Assembly: GCA_905221605.1 (NCBI GenBank)
Contig: CAJNDS010002404.1
Coordinates: 62,001-126,000, forward strand
DNA from: Symbiodinium natans
Taxonomy: Eukaryota > Sar > Dinophyceae > Suessiales > Symbiodiniaceae
DNA: 64,000 nucleotides
Direction of reading: 5' to 3'
The position numbers and the translations under genes are program-made. Positions 10,197-19,800 of this stretch are shown here, one piece after another. Positions within the stretch are counted from its first letter, which is position 1. Every line of letters begins with the position of its first letter. A model generated the notes under the pieces. It was not told the origin of the DNA and made no database searches. It saw nothing but the letters and a program-made list of their open reading frames with translations.

Positions 10197-10811
10197 GTTT
10201 AGGGCTTTTGAAACCCTAAACCCTAAACCCTAAATTTTGCCCGCAAGCCGTTGACAGCTGCCCTAAGGCCCCTAAAGCCCTAGTAGTAGAGTAGGTAACC
10301 TTTAACCTTTTTAGGGTAGTATAGTTCCCTTATAATCCCGAAGGTTAACCTGTAATTCCCCCAGGTTAATGGACAACTAGGAAACCCTGCTCTCAATACA
10401 CTCAAGTGGCGAGCCAAGGCAGGGGCGGCAGAGGCAAGGGTAAGAACAGATGCTCGGCTCTGCAGTTCAGGTTGTTGTTGGCTTCTGGGCGGTTTTTGAT
10501 AGCAGAATTCCCCCCCCTCAAAAGGTATATCAGGAGGGGTGCTGAAGATCAGATAGTCCCCTGCTGCGTGGTGCTTTTGTCTCTAGATGACCTTTCAGGT
10601 AGTACCCTAGACACTATCCCTTTTTGTCACCCCAAGCTCTCAACCCCTAAACAAGCCCTAACACCTGGCACCCTAACCCTAAACCCTACACCCTACACCC
10701 TAAACCCTAAACCCTACACCGGAAATCCTAAGCCCTAAACCCTAAACCCTAAGCCCAGCAACCGCCAAAGCCCAGGAGCAGTGAGCTGCAAGCAACCCTT
10801 CTCCACCGCAG

Positions 10812-10868
10812 TCCAGGAGTTACGTACCCGGCTGTCCGGGTCCCCCAAGCTCTCTGTCTGTTTTGGGG
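10812..10868 (+). CDS. Candidate exon, unknown protein
   Basis: The acceptor CACCGCAG, then two bases, then QELRTRLSGSPKLSVCF. The donor GT is again the first GTTTAGGG unit. CCCTAAA arrays lie upstream (10670-10755). Confidence 0.45.
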
Positions 10869-11396
10869 GTTTAGGGTTTAGGGTTTAGCGTTTAGGCTTA
10901 GGGTTTAGGGTTTTCGGGGAGGGGGGGGGGGTTCGTAAGGTTGAACCCTAAACCTTAAAACAGAAACCTAAACTTATCAGGGTTGAGTCTAGGGTTTCTG
11001 GCATAGGGTTTCTGGTGCCTAAGCCCGAAACCTCAAATTTTAAAGATTCTGGGGGGGTGCCTTTTGCGGGTTCGGGATGAGCACTAATAAATGACTTTAA
11101 AGCCCGAGGGTACCAGGGCCCTGATAGGGAGCTAAAGGATGAGTTAGTTTGGGTTGACAGTTTTGCGGGCTTAAGGACTAGGGGGTTTCGGGTTTAGAGT
11201 TCGTTTGGAATTTGCTTGGGGGGGGGGAGGAGGGGTGGAGGAGGGGGGTGTTAGGATTCGTGGTTTGGGGTTCAGGGTGCTCCAAGGGTAGTTGTAATTA
11301 TGGGCCTTAGGTTGGTTTAGAGTATAGAAGGCGTCCTAAACCCTAAACCCTAAACCCTAAACCCCCCTTTTAAGGGCACCACGTCACTACCCCAAG

Positions 11397-11475
11397 GTTT
11401 GACCGAGCAGTGGCAGCGCTGGAAGACCTGGCCTCACCAGACTCGCAGTCCTACAACCTGGGGCACCCTGGCAGG
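11397..11475 (+). CDS. Candidate exon, unknown protein
   Basis: After CCCCAAG the frame reads FDRAVAALEDLASPDSQS, then YNLGHPG. The GT of the following array is the donor (GCAGG then GTTTAGGG). CCCTAAA lies upstream. The composition is a soluble helix followed by a loop. Confidence 0.55.
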
Positions 11476-11692
11476 GTTTAGGGTTTCGGGTTTCGGTTTT
11501 AGGGTTTAGGGTTTAGGGTTTCGGGTTTAGGGTTGCCCGTCTTCTTCTTGTATCAGGGTTCCCATACTACCCCACCCCCCCTCTGTACTACCCGCCCCCC
11601 CCCACCCCCAAGGTTTTTTCCAGAAGTTAAGGCTATACTTGGGGTAGTAGGGTTTTTTTCATGATTGCCGGGTTTCGGGTTTCGGGTTTCAG

Positions 11693-11763
11693 TGGCAAAG
11701 GGTCACCCCTCTCCACCACAACTTGCGCATGCCTCAAGTAAAGATCGGAGAGGCTCTCCGCAG
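11693..11763 (+). CDS. Candidate exon, unknown protein
   Basis: After GGTTTCAG the frame reads WQRVTPLHHNLRMPQVKI, then GEALR. The GT donor GTCTGTG is at 11764, and an array-derived GT at 11785 is an alternative that adds seven residues. Not recognised. Confidence 0.5.
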
Positions 11764-12217
11764 GTCTGTGCATAGTGCTTCAGGGTTTAGGGTTTACTGG
11801 GGGTTGAGGGGGTTTCAGTGGCTCTGTGACAAAAAGGGTTCCGACCATCCTACGGCCCAGTTCAGATTGAGGAGTTCAGAGTTTTAGGTTTCTAGGGTTT
11901 GGGAGTTTAAAGTTTTAGGGGGTTTGGGGCCTAGGGGCTCAAGTTGGGCCGCGATCCAGTGCAACGGGAAGCTCGCTTTGTGTATGCGACTTCGGCCAGC
12001 GATGCTTAATCTCTTCCTCATGAACCCTCTCAAAACGATACCGATGCTAGTGCCATTTGCTTAAGAGCCCCCCTAAAGAATATCTAATATCAGCTGACAA
12101 TGGCCCTTATAAGGAAGTTTTGTTTTTGTTTTTTTGAGATTCTTAAGCAAATAGTAGATGATCGGTGTATGTATAACATAGTAGGTGCTAGTTTCTGTAG
12201 AGTAGAGTGTATAAGCT

Positions 12218-12334
12218 GGGATGTTCCCCCTATACTTGCAGTCCTTAATAGGGATGATAGTACCCCCGATTTCAAGTACCCCCCTATGTCAATCAATCCC
12301 TATTAAGGTCTGTTAGTATAAGGGGGATCATCCC
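12218..12334. mobile_element. Foldback MITE, copy 1
   Basis: The left arm GGGATGTTCCCCCTATACTT...AGTCCTTAATAGGGATGAT pairs with the right arm ATCCCTATTAAGGTCTGTTA...TATAAGGGGGATCATCCC around a C-rich loop. It is the same family as 13613-13709 and 16799-16892. The open frames on both strands across it (12090-12306) follow from the palindrome. Confidence 0.8.
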
Positions 12335-12380
12335 AAGGTGTAAGAGTTGAAAAACTCGGGGAGTGTTACAGCCTCTAGAG

Positions 12381-12455
12381 TTCGAGGCACCAGGTCATCA
12401 GGGCAAAAGGCTCGAGGTTGCAAGATGGACCCCACAACGGCACCGGAATCCAGAG
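12381..12455 (+). CDS. Weak candidate exon
   Basis: After TCTAGAG the frame reads FEAPGHQGKRLEVARWTP and then QRHRNPE before a TTTAGGG stretch. Basic composition, no family match, and no clear donor. Confidence 0.3.
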
Positions 12456-12738
12456 AATTTAGTGTTTAGGGTTTAGGGTTTGGGGTTTAGGGTTTAGGGT
12501 TTAGGGTTTAGTCCTTGAAGAGCGGTTTTGTGCTGAACCCCCCCCCCCCCTCCGAACACTTCAAACACTAAACCGCCGCCCTCAGAAGCCCCAAGCCCAG
12601 AAACCCTACATGGTAACTTCTCGATATTACGGTCCCTTGTTTGGGGTTACTTCTTCAGGGTCCCTAACTTAGAGATCTAAACCCTAAACCCTAAACCCTA
12701 AACCCCCCTTCAACCGCTCCAGAATCCCAAAAACTCAG

Positions 12739-12805
12739 GACCCTTGCGGTTGCCGCCATGGAGTTCTTTGAGGTTGACTTGCTCTTTGGCCCAGGGCAAC
12801 GGGAG
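12739..12805 (+). CDS. Candidate exon, unknown protein
   Basis: The acceptor AACTCAG, one base, then TLAVAAMEFFEVDLLFGPG and QRE, with a GC donor (GGGAG then GCCTGG). The hydrophobic stretch looks like a buried core. Possibly part of the KS domain, but unproven. Confidence 0.5.
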
Positions 12806-13097
12806 GCCTGGGGGGGGGGGGGGCAGGGCTGAGAGGGCTAAGGATTTTGGGGTTTCAGGTTCCGAGGATTTAAGGATGAAGGGTTTCTGAAAGGTTCTGA
12901 GGTGTTGAGGGCTTACGGCGGTTTAGGGTTCAGGGTGCTTTTTTGTTCGCTGACCGTTTAAGGGCCAAGGTTTCGAGATGGTGTGTTGAGAGTTTGGGGC
13001 TTAAGAGCTTCAGAGTTTTGGGAGTTCAAGATTTTTGGGGTTTAGGGCTTTGGCGTTTCCGTTGCCTGCAAAGTTTGCATATTGGTTTTCTGTCTAG

Positions 13098-13145
13098 CGC
13101 AACGTCAAGCGCAACGTGACCTCGGGAAGTATCTCTGGGATCCTT
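13098..13145 (+). CDS. Candidate exon before the KS active-site exon
   Basis: The acceptor TTCTGTCTAG, then RNVKRNVTSGSISGIL. In KS domains the active-site motif follows a segment of the type S-x-x-x-S-x-I-L-G-L-x-G-P. This exon fits the first half of that pattern, while the LxGP part is not found, so one small exon may be missed. A GA donor at 13146 would keep frame. Confidence 0.45.
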
Positions 13146-13161
13146 GAGCCCGACAACCCAC

Positions 13162-13282
13162 GTGGAGGTTCAGGGGGTACTTCTGCCCCCAGTTATTCGT
13201 CTACTTAATAACCTACGAAGAGGACTTAGGGGCCTTCCAAGAGCAGTTAGAACTGCGGTTATAAGTGCCCATGAACCTCCAA
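13162..13282. mobile_element. Inverted-repeat element with GGAGGTTCA ends
   Basis: The start GTGGAGGTTCAGGGGGTACT pairs with the end ATAAGTGCCCATGAACCTCC. A related piece (GGAGGTTCATGGTACTTATT) is at 5538-5590. It has no coding capacity. Confidence 0.5.
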
Positions 13283-13612
13283 GCAGGACCCCAGTGGCGG
13301 CCCTCTTGCAGTTTCGGGTTTGGGGGGTTTGAAGTTCAAGGGCTTTAGGGGTGTCGAAGATATGTGCTGTGAGGTTCCCTTACAAAACCGCCAGGTAAAC
13401 AAAGATAGGCTGCGCCCTGACTGGAAATCATGGGTTTTGAAGTACGATACTTCAATACTTTTTGTTGATTCTGGGTTCCCATTTTTGCTACTTAGAATCT
13501 GTTCAGCCCTGACACCGAAACCCCCAAGCCCCCTTGAGAGAAGACCCCGAAGACTAAAGCCCCCAAACCCTACACGCCCTCAAACCCCAAGAGACTTCGA
13601 GACCCTAAACTT

Positions 13613-13709
13613 GGAATGCTCCCGCTTATACGAACAGTCCTTACTAGGGATTCTAGTACCCCCTACTAGAATCACTACGAAGGACTCGTAGTATAAAGGG
13701 GAACAGCCC
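13613..13709. mobile_element. Foldback MITE, copy 2
   Basis: The arms ATGCTCCC...AGTCCTTACTAGGGATTCTA and TAGAATCACTACGAAGGACT...AAAGGGGAACAGCCC are near-complementary. It belongs to the family of 12218-12334 and sits in the intron just before the exon at 13773. Confidence 0.75.
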
Positions 13710-13772
13710 AACCCCTAAACCCTAAACCCTAAACCCTAAACCCTGAACCCTGAACCCTAACACCAATTGCAG

Positions 13773-13836
13773 GTCATGTATGACACCTGGGCTGCCGCAC
13801 AAGCTTCCCAAGCTGCCAAGACTGCCGCCACTGAGG
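13773..13836 (+). CDS. KS exon: active-site region, cysteine not present
   Basis: The acceptor AATTGCAG, then VMYDTWAAAQASQAAKTA and ATE, plus one base before a GC donor (GAGG then GCTACA). The leftover G joins the next exon to make Val. In working KS domains this position reads VDTACSSSLVA. Here DT is kept, but WAAA replaces ACSS, so no nucleophilic Cys is visible. The frame also runs to a TAG at 13854, so a terminal exon is the alternative reading. The in-frame join to the GGV exon makes me prefer the internal one. Confidence 0.6.
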
Positions 13837-16800
13837 GCTACACATCCCATTCCTAGGACTGGCTTCGGGTTAGGGTTTTATCATTTCGGGTTTTGAGTTC
13901 GGTACTTTAATTGAATCATAGTCAAAACCCCTACTTTAACTCAAGGCATGTGTCATAAATCACATCAAGATGCTCACCCTAAGCCCTAAAGCCTGGAAAC
14001 TCCAGCTGCCTCGCGTCATTTTGAGTCCTTGTCTGCGGCGACAGGAAAAGCGGCGACCGGCATCAATAGTTCCTTCCCCTCTCTGCTGTATTCAACCGCC
14101 CCAATAGATACAAAGCAGTCGTGAACAGTATCAAGAAAATGTCGTGTATAAATGTAGATGTACACATGTATGTATGTGCACACACACACACACAGCCGGT
14201 ATTTTAAAGATGACTACGTTCACATGTCTGGGGTTCAAGGGTTGCGGAAGGTGCAAACAGAGGATGAAAACCGTTGCTCTAACCCTAAACCCTAAACCCT
14301 TAACCCTAAACCCTAAGCCCTAAGCCCTAAGCCCTAAACCCTAAGCCCTGTGTGTGTATGACGGTCATGGCTCTCTGAAAGAAGGTGCGGGCTTTTAAGG
14401 CCGAGGGATCCAGGGAACTGAGGTATGGTTTCCGCAGCCTAAGCCCGAAACCCCGTAAAAAAGCAAACAGACTGTCCGTTGGGTTTAGGGTTTAGGGTTT
14501 GGGGTTTAGGGTTTAGGGTTTAGGGTTTGGGGTTTAGGGTTTAGGGTTTAGGGTTTAGGGTTTAGGGTTTAGGGTTTAGTTGGGGGTTTAGGGTTTGGGG
14601 TGTTGGGGCAAGGAACTTGAGTAGTTCTATTGAGAATAACAGGGTAATCCGCGTGTACTTACCTGGCGGTTTCCGACATTCGCGGTACCTTACTGGGGTC
14701 CTTATGATAAGGGGATGCCACTACTTGGGGTTTGTACTGCAGGTCCCTTATTTTCGTAGCCCTAAACCCTAAACCCTAGCCCTACACCCTAAACCCGAAA
14801 CCCCTGCCTAAACAGTGAGCCAGGCAGCCATCTGCGGCGGGGTGTTCCTGCAGATGTCGCCGTTCATGTGGCCGGTGCCCCCAGTCGCTGGCGCAAGCTT
14901 AACCCAGACAAGGGTTGAGGGATTTAGGGGTGTAGGGTTTAGGGTTTAGGTTTTTTGTGTCTTGGGTCTTGGGTGTAGGGTTTAGGGGTTTGGGGTGGTT
15001 GGGGGTTTAAGGCTTTAGGGTGTATTTGGGCTCCACACTGAACCACATGTCGAAGGCGAAGGCCTAGACCCTAAAACTTTCAGCCTCCATCTCTAGCAAA
15101 CTCGAGTCACCCTCAAGCCGAAACCCTAAACCCTACAACCCTAAACAGACTGAGGCCACGGTTCAATGCCTACATGAACCCTGCGGGCAGATGCTTTTCC
15201 TTCGATCAGGCAGAGGGTACCCTTTCTCCTTTTGTTAGGGTGGGGGGGGGTTCAAGGTTCCCGTACAGAGTGTCCAACTTAGAAAAACAGGTGCCCTTAT
15301 TACAAGATGGTTGCTGGGCGACCAAGTTGGAAGCCCTTTAGACTTAGCAAGTAGGGTTGGTAAGGTGGGGTGATGAGGGGATACTAAGTAGGCTTACTCA
15401 GTAGGGTTTAGGGTTTAGGGTTTAGGGTTTAGGGTTTGGGGTTTAGGGTTTAGGGTTTAGGTTTAGGGTTTAGGGTTTGGGGTTTAGGGTTTAGGGTTTA
15501 GGGGGGCCTTGAGGACCTTTCAGCAAAAGAAGGGGCAGCTTCGGGATTCGAATAGGGTTGAGGCTTCAAACTTAGGGAACCCTCCAAGGGATCCTTGCCT
15601 GAAGTACTGAGTTTAGAGTTTAGGGTTTAGGGTTTAGGGTTTAGGGTTTAGTGGGAGTTTAGGGTTTCAGCGGGCTCTTCAAAGAGATTGTGGGGTATGT
15701 TGCATTATTATTCGTGTAGAACCCCAGGTTTTCCCAGGATTGCACTTCATCGCTTCTGAGAAAAGCTCTCCTGCTCCCAACACGTGAGGCCGCCAACGGC
15801 TACGTGCGCGGCGAATGCTGTGCCAGCGTTGGGGGCCCCAGACCTTCAAAAAGGATGCCAGAACTACCCTACACCCTACGCCCTAAGCCCTAAACCACCA
15901 CAACTGAAGACATTTTTCACCTCCAAGGCAGCTCTGAAGCCGTATGCCGAGAAGGTCGACAACCAGCTGCTGGTCGTGGACGCGCCTGTCCTAGGCCCAT
16001 GGGGGGGAAAGAGGATTACTGAAGGGCTTTAGGGTCTTCCGATGAGGGCGTTTTGGTGTAGTTTCTCTCGTACTGCTTGAAGAGACAAAGTCTTCCTGAA
16101 CCACTTGGGCTCCTGCATGTCCAAGCATCTTGCAAGATGCGGCCCTCGCCTTCGGCAAGGTTATGCTGGGATCGGGGGTGCGATTGTCTTCCATCCAATA
16201 CTTCCCCCCCCCTCAACTGCTTGAAACTCCCAGAATCTGGCTTCAGGCATGATTTCTCAGCGGTGATGTCTTGATATCAGGTGGACCAAACCCGAAGCCT
16301 TGAAACTGCGGTCGCAGGTACCCTCGTCGGCTGGCGCATGACGCGCCTTCGCTGCAGATAGCGCGGAGAGGATTTAGGGTTTAGGGGTAAAACCGGAGCC
16401 GATATGAGTACCCATTATCCCCTTGTAATCACCTGCTTACACAGGAAACGCACTGCCAGGTTCAACCAGAACTGCAAACCCAAAACCTTTCAGGAAAGCC
16501 ACATGACCAGGACCCCAACGTTAACCTCACTTTCCCTTTCCGGGGCTTGTTCCCCTGGTGTTACTGGAGAACCTACGGAACGCCCTTGAAGTAAATTGCA
16601 GAATGCTACCATCCCCTGCTAGATTTACATGATCTGTACTATAGTTCAAGGTGTGCTCCTTAGATCTGGTATGTCTCAAATAGCGTAACCCGAATAGACC
16701 CCCTAAAATGCTTCAAGGTTATCCCCAAATTTTGGGCAACCTTTACACCCTAAACCCAATGTACCCTCAACCCTAAACCTTGAACCCTAAACCTTGGCAT

Positions 16801-19800
16801 GTTCCCCCCTAAAACTAAGAGTCCTTAATAGGGATTATAGTAGGGGGTTGCTATAATCCCTATTAAGGAGCTGTTAGCTTCAGGGGAAACATCCGAACCT
16901 GAACCCCATGTAGGCCCATGCAGTCTTGGGGTTTTACCCTAAACCCTAAACCCTAAACCCTAAACCCTAAACCTTTTGATCGAGGAACAACGGGCGCAGC
17001 GCGGGCCTGGCGGCACCCAGTGGACCTGCCGAGCAGGAGGCCGGGGGCACCAGCCAGGGCTAAAGGGCTGTGCATGGCTTTTTGTGGCTTAGGTGTGGGG
17101 TTTAGGGCTTAGGGCTTAGGGTTTAGGGTTTAGGGTTTAGGGTTTAGGGTTTGGGAGTCCGCGGGTATGGAGCGCAGGGGCCTGTTTGATGTTTCGGGTG
17201 CGGGGTTCAAGAGTTTTCGAGGTACATAGCGACTTCTCTCTACAGCAAGTCTTGGTTCGTTTTGTGGGTCCTCCTGAAATATAGGAGCATTGCAATCGTG
17301 TGTGCATGTGTAAATATGTGCTCTGGTATGATGCCAGATCATTTCAGATCATATGATATGCGGATGGGAAAGGAACACAGGCGCGTGGCACATGCATATG
17401 CGTATACATATTATGTGTATGCTCACGTGAGATGTAGATGCAGAGCTCTCTGGGGCTCTTTGCATACAGGATGGCGTTCTTAAGGGTCCTATCTTTCGGG
17501 TATGGCGTTTGAGGCAGCCAACGGCTTCGGAAGGGTTTTAGGGTTTAGGGTTTAGGGTTTAGGGTTTAGGGTTTAGGGTTTAGGGTTTAGGGTTTAGGTC
17601 GGGTGCGCCGAAGGGTGGGCTAAATCCGGGTCTGACTAGACGATGCTTGTGGTTGACATGCTATGGCTCTGGGTATGCAAGGGACATCTCTGAAGTAGGC
17701 TCTCCAACAGCACTAGGATGTCAAGTTTCTGTGCCTGCTTCCCTGAAAGCATGATACCTCTGGCACGATGAAACCGGGAGCTTTTGCTCTCTAAACCCCC
17801 ACGCCCCGGGTTGATTTGGACCAAACGTTGAATTTTCACGGCGAGAACCCTACATGGAATTTCCAGAATGTTTATCTGGGCATGTCCAAACATAGGGGGT
17901 GCCCCCCTTATATGCCCCAAATAGAATAGAGTCCCTTTACAGGGACCCCCAAAAAGAGTACCCCTATTTTCAGAAACCCCCATATGAACCCTGAGCCCTA
18001 AAACCCCAATTCCCGAAGCAAGCCCCTCCCGAAGCCGCCAAGAAAGGCCATCGCCGACTGCGTCCGACATGCCGGCATCTCGCCTTTGGACGTCGATGCT
18101 ATGGAGTCTGCCTGGCCACGCTTCAAGGAAATGCTTTACAGGGTTCTTAACCGGGGGGGGGGTTCAAGGGAGGTATGTAACCGAAGGTTCCCTCATACTC
18201 CCCACCAATACTCCCACACCCCCCACACCCCCCCCCCTTAAGAACCCTCTAAGAATTCGCAGGATCTGGTTCGGTGCCGAAGAGGAACGTTTGCACTTTG
18301 CCATCGCTATACATGACCAGGAATAAAGTTTCGTCGCTCTTGACAAGACAAAGTTGACTTAGGACAGCGGAGTACTGCATCATGGTTGTGTCCTAGCCTG
18401 GCGAGCGGAGGAACTACTTCACCAGAATACACTTATACTATTCTTACTGTTACGGAGGAGGACCCGCCGCTCTTGGAGCGCAGGAGTCTATGGGGGAGAA
18501 GGGGTCTTCTGCTGTCTTCGTGTGTTACGATGTGAGTGCGACGAACTTTCGGCCTGCCGCAGCATGCGTTGGGGGAGCACTGGTCTTGCCGAAACTTCCA
18601 AAAGGGTTTCTGGTGAGACAGTGTGACGATCGAACGAGAGAGGCAAGGGGAGGACTTGCGCCGAAAGCGCCGCAGACACAAGCAGAAATCGTCACATGGG
18701 TCCTGGACGCCAGATTTGTTAATGGAAACGGCGAGGAGCAGCATGCCTTGGGGAGACGTTGTGAGTGCGACGAACTTTCGGCCTGCCGCAGTAGAGCCCT
18801 GACTGTAAGTGATTCTTGGAACGGTTGCAAGGTGCAAGCCATGTACTGGTGAGCTCTCAAGCTCTGAATCCGTCAACACCTAGAACCTAGATCCTTTAAG
18901 CCCGCAAGCCTGAAGCTTCAAACTAACACAACCCTAAATCCGAAACCCTAGCCCTAAACCCTAAACCCCCTGTTCAACACATGGGCCAGGTGTCATGCTG
19001 CAGGCTCCCTCCTGTCTGATGGCGTCGAGGCCGCTCGTGACTTGGTCTCTGGTGGCTTCGGTTAACCGAGCTTGGTCCCTCTTTTTATGGGTTTGGGGGT
19101 GTGTTGTTGTGGCCCTAGACCGTAAACGCTAAACCCCCGTAAGGCACATGGACTAGTCCAACCGTGAGCTATTTGGGCACCGCCCACCCACATACTATGC
19201 TGCCGCAAGCCCGGACCTGCAATAGCTGCTTAGGCGCAAGGTGTTGAGTTGGCTCTTGATACTTGGGGGGTATTCCGAGTTCGGGCTGTAAGGTGTTATG
19301 GGTTGTTTGGGGTATTTTGGTTGGGTTTGATAGGTTTCTTTGGGTGTTTAGAGGGTTGCCTTGGGGCTTGTACGGTGTTGGGTGGGTTCCCTTCCCTCAA
19401 GCCGCACCTTGACATGCGTTGAGCCTGCAGTGGCGGCACGGTGCCCTAAACCCTAAACCCTAAACCCTAAGCCCTAAACCCTAAACCCTAAACCCCAAAC
19501 CCGAAACCCTAAACCCTAAACCCTCAAGCCAAGCCTTGGGAGTGTTGAAGGGTTCCCAACTCGCCAAGTTTCTCTCGATGCAGGTGGCCTCCACCCTGTC
19601 AGTTCTGCGAGGCATGGAAGGCGCGGCCTGCGTCCCTCTTTTGGGGTCTTCAGGGTTACTTGGGGTTTGAGGTTCAGGGTTTAGGGTTTAGGGCTAGGGG
19701 GGGTTACTTGGGTTGCTTGGGCTACATAGATTTCTTGTGATACTTGGGTTTCGGGTAGTTCGGGAGGTCAAAGGGTTTTCGAAATCTTGCCCGGGCTCGG

